DNA from: Gyrodactylus bullatarudis
Lineage: Eukaryota > Platyhelminthes > Monogenea > Gyrodactylidea > Gyrodactylidae
Length of the DNA: 64,000 nt
Reading direction: 5' to 3'
Assembly: GCA_012064415.1 (NCBI GenBank)
Contig: SSNU01000114.1
Span: 62,001 to 126,000, forward strand
The translations under genes and the position numbers were made by a program. The first letter of the stretch is position 1. Each line of letters opens with the position of its first letter. Of this stretch, positions 49,915 through 63,353 are shown in pieces. The notes beneath the pieces were generated by a model. The model did no database searches and was not told the origin of the DNA. It was given only the letters and a program-made list of their open reading frames with translations.

Positions 49915-50198
49915 ATTTGACTACAAAAAATTACATGCTGACCAAGAATACCCGCTAGCAAGCCAATTTTGAACACAATATCAACTTACAACACGCCCTT
50001 AGGAACTATTTTTACACAAAATAAAATAAAGCACATTTTATATCCATAAATACTTTTGCCTTATTACAATTCCACTTGTTGAAATTGTTTACTCTGTTTA
50101 ATATTCTCTTTCTATTCTAGAATATTGATCCAGTTCAAAGTTCAACAGGATCCCAAAGGAATGAAAATTTAGTTAACTCTACATTCGTTAGTGAGACC
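49915..50198 (+). promoter_or_regulatory. NAA25 to RNF185 spacer with poly(A) signals and a 3' splice site
   Basis: Holds ACAAAATAAAATAAAGC (about 50018-50034), which can end NAA25, then a strong acceptor TTTCTATTCTAG at about 50109-50120 only 79 bp before the RNF start codon. The acceptor serves either a 5' UTR intron or spliced-leader trans-splicing. Confidence 0.45.
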
Positions 50199-51211
50199 AT
50201 GGAAAATAACGAATCACCTGACGGTGTTCGCCATCGGGCCTCAACATCAGAAACAAAAAAAGAAAACAAAAAATCAGAAGATACCACTGGAAGCTTTGAG
50301 TGTAACATTTGTCTAGACACGGCAAAGAATGCTGTTGTAAGCATGTGTGGTCATCTCTTTTGCTGGCCATGCATTCATGAATGGATGAATATGGCCACAA
50401 GCGAGAATTGCTCATCATGTCCGGTTTGTAAATCAGTCATTAGTAAAGATAAGGTAACTATACCTATATTCCTTTGAATGTCCATTCATTTCTGTTTTCT
50501 TTACGTTACGAGGGCTAATGGCAAAATTGAGATCCTCTAGTTGGTTTGATTACTTGACTGGAACAAGAATTATTGCAGTTAATCTTTTTTCTGTATTGCA
50601 TTTCTGAATGTGTTACCATGTATTAATGATACATGATCAACTCTAAAACGATATAGATTTCTTTTCAAAGTTAGCGTAAATAATTTTAACCAAATATCTA
50701 CCAATGATTAGACCTTTAAGGGTTAAATATTTAATTACTCAAATCTCATTGCTTAAGCTAGCCTCTGAAGTAATTTACCGCTATTATTTGAATTAAAAAC
50801 AAATTGTGAAAATATTAAATTTTTTAGATGATTCCATTATATGGTCGTGGAGCTGATTGTTCACAGGATCCACGTGCTAAAATACCCCCGCGTCCACAAG
50901 GTCGTCGTACTGAACAAGAGCAAACAGCTTGGACCCCATTCGGTGGAGGTTTTGCCAACTTTTTCGGCTTTAATGATTTCACTCAAACCCCTGGATTTCA
51001 CATGGGCAATCAGCCAGGTGGAGGAGACTTTGGCGTTAGCATTGGAATAGGTACTTTCCCTTTTGGAATATTCTCATGGTTCTCCAGTGGTGTCGGCAAT
51101 CAAAACCCTCGCAATCAGACCACCACAATGTCCACAAATGATTCTGAATGGATGTCAAAAGTATTCCTATGCATAGCTGTCTTCTTTCTTATTCTCCTTT
51201 TTCTGGCTTGA
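50199..51211 (+). CDS. RNF185/RNF5-type ER-membrane RING E3 ligase
   Basis: Exons 50199-50453 and 50828-51211, 212 residues. The ATG sits in a good context (GACCATGG). The RING (about residues 33-77) reads [28 protein letters not shown] and CPVCKS, the C3HC4 pattern and wording of RNF5/RNF185, with a few extra residues before the last CPVC pair. The next exon continues [27 protein letters not shown], family-typical. The C-terminus has two hydrophobic stretches, about 155-172 ([13 protein letters not shown]) and the end ([17 protein letters not shown]), giving a membrane hairpin. The family ubiquitinates ER-associated degradation clients. RNF5 and RNF185 cannot be separated here; invertebrates usually have one. 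Confidence 0.93.
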
Positions 51212-51940
51212 TACTGGTGTGTAACTGATTCTTTTCTAAGATTTCCGTTTTTTTGCACTGAATAACTTCCCCTCTTCCCCAACCATCATGCCCCAGATCG
51301 TTTGTTGTTTTATCCCACTCTGAGATATTGAGAACAGATTTATATAATTCCTCAATATTTTTTTTATAATTGCCTTGTGCATACACTCACAAAGCGATTA
51401 TAATTTAATCAATATATCCTCTCTCTCTACTAGATTTGAATCGTCAATTATCGTCATTATTACTATTGATATTATGCGTTAAATTTGATTGAACAGAGAG
51501 AAAGACTACATTATTATTATCTCATATCTACATCTGATTCAAGATTCGTTCATTCTCATTCATAAGGATAGTTCTGTTAATCATATAGGCTGTTGATGTG
51601 AAAACCGATTACGAATTATACAAATATTTTTCAGGGTACTACTCACTACTTTAATATTATCATTTACTATACTCATACATTGATATATACTAATATTATA
51701 TATTGTAAATAAATTGCCAGTTAGCTTGTTTTACCAGTCTGGAATTGTATTTTTCTAACAAGATCATCACCAACTCTGTGATCTTAAATAATCCAACTAT
51801 ACACGAATGAAATTGTACGCAATGAAAATAAAACAAAAGATTTTTTCGATAATAAAACTATTTTTCTTTATTTATCCCCAACTATGCTTAGTGAAAAAGA
51901 AACTCTTATTATATAATACACTAGGTTTACAATTCAAGTC
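51212..51940 (+). other. RNF to POP5 spacer, 3' UTR and upstream region
   Basis: 729 bp. AATAAA-type signals at about 51707-51714 (GTAAATAAATT) and about 51826-51833 (GAAAATAAAAC) are candidate RNF poly(A) sites. No other gene was recognised. Confidence 0.45.
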
Positions 51941-52786
51941 ATGGTCCGTGTAAAGGTTCGCTACATTGCTTGTCAAGTAAGCATTAAATGGTCAAAAAGT
52001 CAATCCCTAATTATTCCCGGCTCCGAGTTGAACGATGATGCCTTTGAGCAAAATTCCTCGAGGAAATACCGATCGATAGCGACCAATGAAGTAATCTATA
52101 ATATTAAACAAGCTTCTCGGCATGCCTATGGACTGGTTGGTCAATCAATCATGATGACCAACTTCAAAGTAATCTACTGGAATATGCAGGTTAGTCCTGA
52201 AAAGAGTTTAATTTGCATTTGTATTATTATGCCTTATAAGAAAAAAATGTGAAAGAGAACACGTCATCGTCAATTGAGTAAACACAAATACAAAGACATG
52301 GTAACGATAAGAAAACAATGAATTTGTAACATTATTTAAATATTTTGCAGACTGGTCTCCTTATTGTCCAATGTCTCCGCGATCAAGCTTACGAAATGAT
52401 GAAGAATTTATTCACAACAATATCATCCCTTTCCATTAGTATGTTTCATTCAAAATTATGAATAAAATTAAAATTCATCTCTGATTAGTACAGTACGAGG
52501 TCAAAATGAGATCTTATTTCTAATTCTGGCAGAGCTCGGCATGTTGATAGAAAATATGTAAATACATACGGTACAAATTAAAATTTTTAATTTAGACAAA
52601 AAAGTTTATCCAGCCCTGATCGATATTATCCACTGCAGCGGAAGTGTCCGGGGATGTCAAAAGTTCCTGATACGCTTTTATCACCGGGAGTTGATTCGAA
52701 ATCCATCTATACCCATAAGTGCAATTAGCAGAGCAGTTGCTCGTGATAAATCTGATCACAATATTCCACAGATAATCAACTCTTGA
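51941..52786 (+). CDS. Pop5: POP5, RNase P/MRP protein subunit
   Basis: Three exons, 51941-52189, 52351-52438 and 52596-52786, 175 residues (human 163). The N-terminus MVRVKVRYIACQVSI matches the POP5 start (MVRxKxRY). The middle GLVGQSIMMTNFKVIYWNMQ TGLLIVQC gives the core beta strands, and IIHCSGSVRGCQKFLIRFYHREL is the most conserved family block. POP5 is part of RNase P (tRNA 5' processing) and RNase MRP (rRNA processing) in the nucleus and nucleolus. The vertebrate acidic C-terminal tail is absent; the protein ends QIINS. An AATAAA lies 10 bp after the stop. Confidence 0.92.
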
Positions 52787-53718
52787 ATTATATTAAATAA
52801 AAATCCCTGTACTTTAATTAATTCTCTTGGTTATTTGTGAATTTTCAAGAAAATTAGCTAAACGAGTAATCAACTTGATCATGAGAAACAATTGCCATGG
52901 TAATACAGAATTGATAAGAAATGTTTTCGAGTAAGCTGAGTGGTGTTCAATGATTGGCCGAATGTAGAGACTCTAATTCATTTAAAAACAACCAGTAACT
53001 CTTCTATAGTTAACAAGTTCAACAACATAGCCTAAAAAACTACTCAGTCCTGAGTCCAATTGTATAAAGTGATGGTCTTTCTCACTCTGGTGGTCTCATA
53101 TGCTCTTTCTAAAGAACACACTTTATAGTTGTGAACGTCTAAAAAAACGTGTGTAATGATTTTTTTTTAAAATATCATCCATAATACACTAAACTTGGTC
53201 TTGCATTGGTACGCGCATTAAGCATGAGTGAGAATTATAGTCTTGTAACTTAACTCTTGATTAATACATAGAATATCCAAATATCAATATTGTAATGAGG
53301 TGTATTTAAAAATAAGAAGTGTTGTAATTAATATTAACCACAAGATTATGATTAATAATGATGATGATATATATATTTGAAGCTAAAAGTATCACACATG
53401 TGCATTTAGTACTAATGCTCATTTCTGTATAGTATACCATAGTAATAATACTTTTGGAATTAATGAGTTTCAAATATGAAACTACTATACTAAAAGTATT
53501 AATATTATTTAGCATGAATAACTCTGATTGGTTACTTTCATCAACCAATGAAAATTGTTTATGATTTTTCACTAATAAAAAATAGGAATCACGTTACTTT
53601 AACAATAATCTCTATATAATATTTACTCATTGTGTGAATAAGAATAATATTTTTAATAATTAACAATCAATTCCTCATTTGAAAATAATGGTCAATTAGA
53701 ATTGAAAAATATAAAATT
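52787..53718. other. Spacer upstream of the GAS2-like gene
   Basis: 932 bp, AT-rich, with short simple-sequence runs (GATGATGATATATATATT near 53361). No gene was recognised; it presumably holds the GAS2-like promoter. Confidence 0.4.
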
Positions 53719-56700
53719 ATGACGTTAATTAATAGAACGGATAACATCAGATCAAATTCTCTACCGCCGAATGAGGATTTTCTCAACACCTTTTGTCTCA
53801 ACTCCACAACTTCGGATATATTCCTGAATCAAGTAAACTTGGAGAATCTCGACTCAAAATCATCGCCAAGTGTCTCTTCAAGCCTAGCAACTGATGATAG
53901 TGGTTTCGGTAATCATAGAGACGTCTCTGATTTGCCCAGTCTCAGCTCTGGACTTAGTAAAGATGAATTCCTGATTGCAATGAGTGAAGATTTATCCGAA
54001 TGGCTCTGTAAACTCTACCCTGACCTATGCAATGGATTGAATTACGAGAATTTCTTTGATGTTCTATCAACAGGTGTCATCATATGTCATCATGCTCAGG
54101 TACTGCAAAAGACCCTTGCGAATTACAAGGTTGAAGATTTGAGTAAATTCAAAACGTCTGGAACTTGTATACGACTACCGAAGAGTCAGCCAACCTTTTC
54201 AACGAGAAATATTTCAAAAGATGTCGGCGCCATTTCTGCCGGGGGATTGTCCTCGTCAGCTTTATTTGTCTCTCGGGATAATATTTCCAATTTCATCTCG
54301 TGGGCTAAGGACTTGGGCTTGGGAAGTTGTATCCTCTTCGAGACTGAGGATTTGATTGGAAAGAAAAATTTGCGAAATTTCATAGTTTGTCTAATGGAAA
54401 TTGCTCGAATTGGCGGGAAATTTGGTTTACTTATTCCTGAAATTATCCATTTAGAAGCAGAAATTGATGGGGAACTCTTGGAGGATAAAAGTTGTACAGA
54501 ATCCCTCTTGAAGAAGCCAAAACATATTGCCACCCCTGAAGAGAGTAAACTTAGGCCAGAAATTGAAAAGAAACCAAGTCAGCCAGCTTCAAGTAAATAC
54601 ATGGATATATTCAATAAACAATCAGATGGCCAGATTAAGCCAAAACCGGAACGTCCAGACTTTGATTTGAAATCGTTAGATGAAATTGTGAGTAGTTTAA
54701 ATTTACATATTTACAAAATATCGCTTTTTTAATGGGGTTTTAGAATAATTGTTCATAGATATAGCCTAGTCACTAGGCCCTAGAGGAAATAATTTTCACA
54801 GAGAAAATCAGATTGAATAAAATTATCTTTCTCTAAGATGGTCATTAGTCAAATAACAAAGAGACCTAGAAAAAGGCTATTTTGCTTCACATGCTGGTAT
54901 TTCTGATTTACGCCATTTTATTTTAGAACCTTGTAGAAAATTATAAATTTCTTCTTAATAATTCTTAACTAGTCTGAATGATGATTTCAAATGTTTTTAC
55001 TGTGACAACTTTTCACTTGAATGAGTTGGTCAGATCTCAAGAATTCTTGTTTGTTTTATATTACATGTTAGAATCATCAAAACATGTTTTTTTATTTCGA
55101 GGAAAAATAAACATTTTCACAAGAATTAATACCCAGTGAAAAAGAAGAAAGGCTTTCAATGAATTCTATACATTCACCTAAACCTAACACAAACAGACCC
55201 CTTGATATCCAAAATTTAATTCTATGGCTGTCTTCTTTTTGTTGTTTTGTCTATGAGAAACCATTGGTAGAAATTTTAAAACTATTTTTTTTATAGAACA
55301 TAAAAATTATTATTATTTTAGTTTTCCAACAATACACCTGGGATAAAATCAATTTTGAATAGATTGCCATTCTCAGGTCCTAAAGAGTCTGAATTATGAA
55401 ATTTATGTTAAATTAAGAATCTCTCTGCAAATCTATAACACAGTCTTACATGGAAAAATTCTGCTCAATGATATTTTCCACTTTTGTAGAGAATTTTTCG
55501 GTGAACTCAGATACCATATTTATGCTGGTTTAAGATGTTAAAAATGTAGATTCGTCAATGAAAATATTTTACAGAAGCATAATTTTCGAAAAGTTTTTTA
55601 CGCTTTTGATACTTCATCCTAATTGAGGTAATTTTCTTTCCATGGCATAAAATTGAGTGAAGTTGAGGATTTTCGAAATAAATGGGTAAATTTTCAACTT
55701 TGACTTTAGATAGCTCAGAAACTAGAAGAATCAAGGGAATCTTCCCTTTTACTCTTTTGTTAAGAATTTATTCTTGAACAAGATGATGTAATTTTACTCT
55801 TTCTCTATTGTAAGCACTGCAGTTCGGGTTTTCAGATTTTCGCCAAATAACTCGAAAATTCTATTGTAGAACTTTTTTATCTGAAATCACCGAAAAATTC
55901 TCTACAAAAGTGGGAAATATCATTGAGTAGAAAAAAATAATTTCCGATTTGTAAGACTGTGTAAATAATTCCTTGAATTGGATTCATTGAGGAAGAATTC
56001 ATTGAAAAATTTTGGATTTTTATATTAAACTCCATGATAGCGAAGCATTTTTCGATATATCTTATTGGTGACGAAAGAACCTGTTCATGATTTATTGCAA
56101 TTCTCAAATAAATCAATTCGTCGGCCAGATGAAAGATGCAAAATTGAAATCATCACAAAACCTTCTTCTCAGGGTGTTTAAGGATAAAAAACTCTGGTTT
56201 ATTTCGTGATCTCTCACATTCCACATGAATCGCGATTCGCACATTAACTCCCCATCTTGTGAGACTTTCACTCTTTTTTTCTTGACGAGGCTCTGCATTT
56301 CTGGTGAATGACTAATTCTTTTCTTCTATATATTTATTATTTCTGAACGCAAACTCGTTTCTAAGGTAACACTCTTTGTGTTTCTTTTCTCTTTTTGTTT
56401 CAACTAACCGCATATTTCTTGAATCAAAATTAAAAATTACACCCATATAAATAAATACACTCTTTTAATCAAAGTTCAAGTATTTTTTCAGGTGGAAAAT
56501 TATCCTATCCCATTTCTAATGAGCCCATATAATTTGAGATTTATTTGTTCTTCTTCTTCTTCTAATTAATTACAGAAAAAACTGATGTACTTTATTAGAG
56601 ATATTTTTGAAATAGAAAAAATTAGGGATTATGAGGAAAATAGACAAAGTTAGAGTGTCAAAAACGTCTGTCTAGCTTAACATAAATTCCCAGTCTAATC

Positions 56701-59700
56701 TTGAAATAATAATAAAATTTCAATATATAATTGAAACAAGTTAACATTTCGTTCTTTGGTCCTGTGGGATATATTATCTAAGCACATAGAAAGAAATTTT
56801 TCTAATTAATCTTTGTAAGTATAGGTGCCGCATTGCCCATTAATTATCAAGTTTTAAGAATTTACTTCATCCTAAATATCCTGGTCTTTAGGCCGAAACT
56901 ATATACTAGTAATCTTATCATGGTATTTTTTACGATACCTGTGACAGTTTATAGGGGCATTACAATTTCAAAAATTTCAACACCACTCAAAATGCTATTG
57001 AATAAATTGTATGGCCACTTATTTCTAAATTACCAAATTCGAGTTCCTAGAATCTATTCTCATAAAATGTTATTTATCCCTCAAAGTCCCACTGGGACAT
57101 TTCTTCCATATATCATTCAAGCAATTCATTATAATTCATAATAATTATTATTCATCAAAAAATACCCATTCTTCAATAAACCCTACCTGTAGAACTCAAA
57201 TATACAATCGCCTGAACTCAAGCTGCCAAAGCTTCAAAGATAGCCAATAATTTGGATCAATAAATGACCCAACTTTTGATCGATAACTCATAATAATTGT
57301 AGATTTTTAATCGGTGGATAAAAAAATCAGATTGATGCGAGTCATGAAAATAAAATTCTCTGGGACTTTGAAGGTTAACTGTAAATCACCCACCCCTGGT
57401 TCCAAGAATGTTGAGTAATTAAGTACTCTTGTGAGTTGTTCGAAGAAATTTACTCTTCTCTAGTCATATAGTCTTAAATATCTGAGTAGGGATGTACTTT
57501 TTCTCTTGATCCTGAGAGATGCTTCTCAATATACATAATCTGAGCAATTTTTAAGCATTGTTACCATGACACTGGAACGAGATAATGATTTAGTGAAAAA
57601 TAATTATCAATTCAAACTCTCTAAAGAATTCCAAATTGCATATTCTATGGGAGAATTTTGATTAGAGAATTGCGCATATCAACAGGTCCCATCAATCTCT
57701 GGTTTTCTAACTTTTACTAACGATAATTGAAATTTTTGTGTTGCTAACCTGGAGTCATGCTGGACGTAAGAACGAACGAAAGATGTTCTGGAGAGAACCG
57801 ACAAAAATAAAGCATTCATTCTTGACTCGAGGTCAGCAACCCAAAAATAATCATTTTATCAGCTATAAAATCTCAATGGAAGTTTTGAAGAGAGAATTCT
57901 TTTTTTTTTTCATTAATTTACTATGATGACATTAAGACTTGGAATATTTGCTAATTTTGTTTAAATATTTCATCAGGAAAAGTACTCAAACTAAACTCTC
58001 TAATATACAAAAAGATTTTTAAATTAACATCAATAATTATTAACTCTTATTGATCAGTATTTACACTAGTTCTTTATACAATCTATGATTATAAACCATT
58101 TCATTTACTTTATTCATTTGAGAAATCAGGTTCAAGATATCATTTTTCAATTATCAATTATTTACCTGTAATTAACTATTTTATGACTTGAATTAATTAA
58201 AAATAGTAAAATAATTTTAGTTTGAATATCTTTTGATCCGAATCCATGTACATTAGCAATGCATAGAGAATTCTTCAGCGACAAAAAGCTCTTTCTAATG
58301 GATGTCGTCAGAAAATTTGAGGTTATAGAAACTCTACTCAAAAGTTTCATGATGATTTCGAATGATAATTGTAAAAGGGGCAGAGGGAAGAGGGTAATTT
58401 TTGGTTTACAGGTTCAATTGTATCGAGATTTTCAAAGTTTTTGTGTTAATTCAAATCTATAATTTAAATGTCCAATAATTTTTATCATACCAGAAAATAA
58501 GAGGACTTTCATTTTATCTATCAATCTTAATCTACCTTTAAAGTATGCTTTTTTCTTTATTTTTCAATCCATTCAAGATTTTTATATAGAGTCTTGATAA
58601 TAGCCAAGATATATCTTTTTTATAGAAAACAATTAGTTTATCGGAACCCACTCTCTCTCTCTTGTACACCTGATGATTCTCTTGCAGAGTGATTCATTCA
58701 TCTTTTATAAAAGGAGGTTTTAACAAAAGGTATCTCGGTAATGGTGATCTCTCTGGAAATGTCAAAATGTCTTTTTGAAGAAAAGAGAAAACCATTTTAT
58801 TCATCCACACATGAACGCCCATTTCTATCTACAAGAGCTAAACCTTTTTAAAAATTTTGAAACAGGTTAGAAGAAACCCCCTGTTAGGTTCTTTCATGTA
58901 TTCGAAAGAAATCGTGGTGTATAATTGAAAATTTCTGTCAAATACAGTTATTGGAAATGAATATATAGATTTTCCAGTGTTATTTTTTTGATTTCTAGAA
59001 AGAAGGTTAGAATTGTTCATAACAAGTTTAATAATGTGAATGTTTATCAGATAAAGAGTTCAATATAGTCAACTTTGGTCAACTAATTAGGTTATTGTAA
59101 AGTTTCTTTGGTATTTTCTTCAACTCGACTGCAGGGGTGGATTTCCAAAATGCTGAAGAAGTGTTATTTTTTTATTTGAGAATCTATCACATTTTTCGAT
59201 CAATTCACCCCTAAAATGAAATTACCTTTTTAAAAAACAATGGGTCTGTTGTCTGATTTCGGTATTACATTTCCTTGATCAAACAACAATTGCCATGAAA
59301 CATTCTCATTCCTGCCTTGATTTCTTGTATCATCAAAGAATATAAAGGTTAGAGTTTCTTTCTCAGGCCTTCTCGAGAGAAATATGGGTTCACTGAATCT
59401 TTACTAATAATCCCATCTAATGCCAGCTCCTTGTCATAGATTTTGATCGATTCTTTTGCCCCCTTTTTTCTGAGGTATGTATTAGTTTCAATTCAGAAAT
59501 CATCTCTTGAAAAATGTCTAGAATTTTCAATTATTGTATTTGCAAATGATCCATTTTTCTTTTACATGTTTCTTTTGTTCTGTTGGGGAAAAATAATTAT
59601 GCAATGCATGTAAAATGTGTTCTATTGTTAATCTAAAAAATGATTAACCAAAGCCAACGGGTTTCAAATAATCTCAGTTACAGTACTTATTGTAAAATGG

Positions 59701-62700
59701 AATAACAAGAAATCGAATATGATGAAAAAATGTAGAATTTTACATTTAACCTACTGGCAAAGTGTAGTCAAATGAATCTAACTTGATGGAGATGTGTGTC
59801 TTCTTACACCTTAATGTTTCAATTCGGATAAGCAAGTGTCAATTTCATAAGAGAGTAGACGCGTTCCGTCCTTATTAGGACTATAAACTTTCAGTGATAG
59901 CTTCTGAACTGATTAACTTCTAAATGATCGTATTTTCTAAATTTCGTGTTTTCGTACAAGTACGAGTCTTTCTTATCCAACAAACTGAGAAATTATAATT
60001 ACATCTGTAGAGTAAAATTTCGTTTAATAGAAATTGTACTCTCTTTTTTATAAAAACATAAATTTCTCATTTTAAAAAAATGTACTTGATAAAAATGTGA
60101 ATGAATGGTGTATATTCCAAAATTTATAATTCATTGAACATTTTTGTATAGAAATAAATCAAAAATTTATTCAAAAAAGTGGCATACATCCAACCAACTC
60201 ATAAAAAATTATGCTGAATAATTTTGTCTTCTTCTCGCAGATAACAAAACAAAATTTTTTTTTAATTTAGGTCAAGATTTTCTTCCTCCCTAGGAAGAAA
60301 GAGTAATGAAAAGTGGATGATTGCAAGAGTGGATGGGGTGTCCTTTTGAAAATGAAAATCGATAGGATTTCTCATTTGAATAGAATAAAAATCCATCCTT
60401 CATGACAAGCATTAAAAACAGATTTTAACCTCTTACTTTGTCCTTTCTTTTACTGGGAACTTTAAGCCTTTGAATACACTTGAAGAATTTTAAATCAATG
60501 CTATTTTGTAGGGGAAATTTTCTTGAAAAAGATTAACTCTCATTACTCGATTCTACAGACCGACTCATATGACCTAATGTCAACATTATTTTCTTGCCGT
60601 TATTGCGGGTTTTTGATTTTCACTCATTTTCGAGCTGTAGAAAGGATCGAAAAATCGAAATTCGCTTGATAGAGTTTCGAAGGAAATTAAAAAAATTTTA
60701 AAATATATGTCACTTTACTTGAGAAATTTAGTGTATTGGCAGCTTGAATCTCTGCCGAGATAGAATATTGGCTATGGTTGTTTCTTTTTGAAAGGGAAAA
60801 TCAATAAAATTTCCAGCACAAATATTCCACTGCCATAGTCTTTTGTCCTTGTCAAACTTTTGAAATTTGTATTTCTATAGTAACATTGAAAGTAAAGTTT
60901 ATTATTATTCCTAAGAGGAAGATTTAACCTCTACTTAAAGGAATAGAGTACTCTCTCATTAGGACATATTATTATTATTTACAGTACATATCAGATCATC
61001 TTCTTTTCTAATTATTGTATCCGTAATTATTTTCTGTTGTAAATGACTACCGACAGAGTCGAATTTAAAAAAATAGTCTGTATAACTTCTTGATTCTAGA
61101 AAAAGTCAATATTATCTAGATTTATATATCTTCAATGGTACCAGGTCTTATCAAATTTCAATGATGTGAGTTTAAGAGTTTACTATTTTTACAAAAAATA
61201 CATCTTTCCATGACAAAATAAGACCAACCTTACTTTTTCAGCCTTTGAGCTCAATTATATTTGTTGATCTCAGAGATTAAAACCGATTTTAATCCTGATA
61301 TTTAAGATCAATGTTTTCATTTTTTCTGGTGGTAGGTGTCAGTATTCAACTGATTCATGACTCTGAAATCAACAAAAAATTCAAGTTCAGTTATTAAAAA
61401 GTGAATCAAAATTCAATTCAAAAATTAATCTATGCATTTTTTATCCTAACAGGTTCGTGATGTTCTATCCAAGTGTACCTGTGAAAAAATGTTTCCAATG
61501 ATTCGTCTGTCTGAGGGTCGCTATCGTTTCGGAAATAAATCTCAGATCATCTTTGTACGGGTGAGTAAACCTTCGATATCCTTAATTATCAATCAGTCTT
61601 CTAACCTCCAACTAGGACTGTAGAATTTCCTGACAGTTAGACCTTGCATTCATTCCAATATCTCACCCCATATTATTTGTTTGAAATGAAAACTTTTTTT
61701 CTGAGGTTATATTTGAATGCAAAATGAATTTTGAACGATTATAGCATATATTCCGTCAGGTTTTTTCCTTTCAAATACATGTCTTTATAATATGAATTCA
61801 TTCTTTGCCTACATAGATTTTTGTTTACTGACATGAATGAAGATAAATATCTTTTGATGTGATTTACCTTTTGTAGTTTCCTATTAATACAAATGTAGTA
61901 GGATAAACTTGTAACGGTTCTTATCAATTGCAAATTGTATTTTTGATAAACCTTTAAGACTATCCACTATCCAAGCGTACTTTCATCCACAATTATTTAC
62001 GAATAGAGAGCAGGGTCTCTGTTGTTAAATTCTTGCTTTAATGGTGTTTTTTTATTTCCTCCCCTCTATCCAATACAAAATAAATAATTTGCCTCATTAT
62101 TTTTTTTTTACACTGTTCAAGTTGTATGCAAAGAACTCGCAAGATAAGTTGTTCATCGGGCATATGCCAATCGAATTTGATTTGGCGCACAATTTTTTTA
62201 AACAAAAATTTTTTCTCCTATTTATAAAGGAACAATAATTCTTATGCGTGATGAATCTGAGTAGATTATTCGATTGATTTCAGGAAAATCTTTCATCCAG
62301 GTATGGCATCTAATCAAATCTTTGAATCTCAATTTTCAGTATGAACAGTTCAGTTTCAAAACGATCTTCATTCGAAATGTCTTATGGTTCATTAGGATCT
62401 TACTCTCAACCAAGTAAATGACCATCATTTTTAGAGTTTTTTATGTAAAATCTCTGATTATTACTCGTTAAAATCAAAGCTAGTCTTTTCTATCTATTCG
62501 TTTTTTACGATCGCCTGTACTTATTTAACAAGTATTCTCTGGTAAAAGGGCTAAATTTAATTAAATTCTTACAACGGGAAAAATTCCATGTCCTCTAATT
62601 TCTTCCAATATTAGAACTGCAATTTTAGAAAGGAATATTTTAGTCTCCTTTACACTATACAATCAAATAATAACATAATCTCACACCTTTTACAAAACAC

Positions 62701-63353
62701 CCTCAGGTCTAGACTAAAACATATTTTATATTAAAATATTTATACATGAGACTAGAGACCTACTACAAAATATTACAGCGCTTATTTTATCATCAGTTGT
62801 GCTATTAATTCTACTCAAGTAACCTCGACTTCTTCATATTTCTTGAAATCTACGGTTTGTTCGGCTGATTTTTTTTCTACTTCATTCAAACTGGTATAAC
62901 AAGAGCGTTTTTTTGAATCTCAAGAGACATATTCCTATCCCGTGAAAGCCCGACGATTTTAGGATTGGGCAAATTCTAAATTTGATCACAATCTTGCCTA
63001 ATTATAATAAATGCGACAATTCTGCATGGTGTTTCTTTACGACAAAAAAAATTATTCAATTAATTATTAAAATCTTTGATAAATTCATAATGGGATTCAA
63101 TATTCATTCAAAGAAATACCATGGTGTATATTCAATTTCACATAATGTCTAGACAATTATTATTTTACCTGAGAATAGAATAGAGTCTCTAAATGACAAC
63201 TTTAACTTCTCTTATCCGATAATAATTTATATTTATTTTCATTAACCAAATTATAGACAAACTTACCAAGATAATTACGTTGATTCTGTATCTGAATTCG
63301 GCTTTGCAACTCAACCTATCCCTCAAGAAGTTGCCAATCTGTTAAGAATCTAG
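53719..63353 (+). CDS. GAS2-family cytoskeletal linker protein
   Basis: Exons 53719-54687, 61453-61560, 62284-62300, 62340-62413 and 63271-63353 give 416 residues in frame. The calponin-homology domain runs about 80-245: MSEDLSEWLCKLYP, VLSTGVIICHHAQ, ARDN-type SRDNISNFISWAKDLG, FETEDLIGKKNLRNFIVCLMEIAR and KFGLLIPEI, which is GAS2-specific wording. A linker rich in Lys/Pro follows. The next exon is the first half of the GAS2-related (GAR) domain: VRDVLSKCTCEKMFPMIRLSEGRYRFGNKSQIIFVR. The expected second half (VMVRVGGGW-like) is not found before the small downstream exons, whose product is Ser-rich and ends IPQEVANLLRI. CH binds actin and GAR binds microtubules. The last two splice junctions are my weakest. 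Poly(A) signal AATAAAG at about 63644. Confidence 0.82.
55438..55962. mobile_element. Foldback-like element in GAS2 intron 1
   Basis: Arms about 55438-55510 and about 55881-55962 are reverse complements with few mismatches. They share ACACAGTCTTACA at the outer edge, CTCAATGATATTT and CTTTTGTAGAGAATTTTTCG. About 370 bp lie between them. No coding frame. Confidence 0.7.
57187..57275 (+). repeat. Short dispersed repeat (family E)
   Basis: GTAGAACTCAAATATACAAT CGCCTG and AATTTGGATCAA match 19967-20035. It lies 140 bp upstream of a family-B fragment. Confidence 0.4.
57415..57467 (-). repeat. Family-B end fragment
   Basis: CTCTTGTGAGTTGTTCGAAG and a closing CTAGT are the reverse complement of the family-B left end. 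The rest of the element is not evident. Confidence 0.45.
61160..61370 (+). repeat. Family-A related repeat
   Basis: GATGTGAGTTTAAGAGTTTA followed by CTATTTTTACAAAAAATA is a diverged family-A start. It lies under 100 bp upstream of the GAR exon of the GAS2-like gene. Confidence 0.35.

Noticed and set aside
53306..53572. 88-codon minus-strand frame upstream of the GAS2-like gene
   Set aside because: Ile/Asn-rich translation of AT-rich spacer; no family similarity.
56833..57141. 102-codon open frame
   Set aside because: Low-complexity, hydrophobic, AT-driven composition, with no recognisable family and no splice or start context inside the GAS2 intron.
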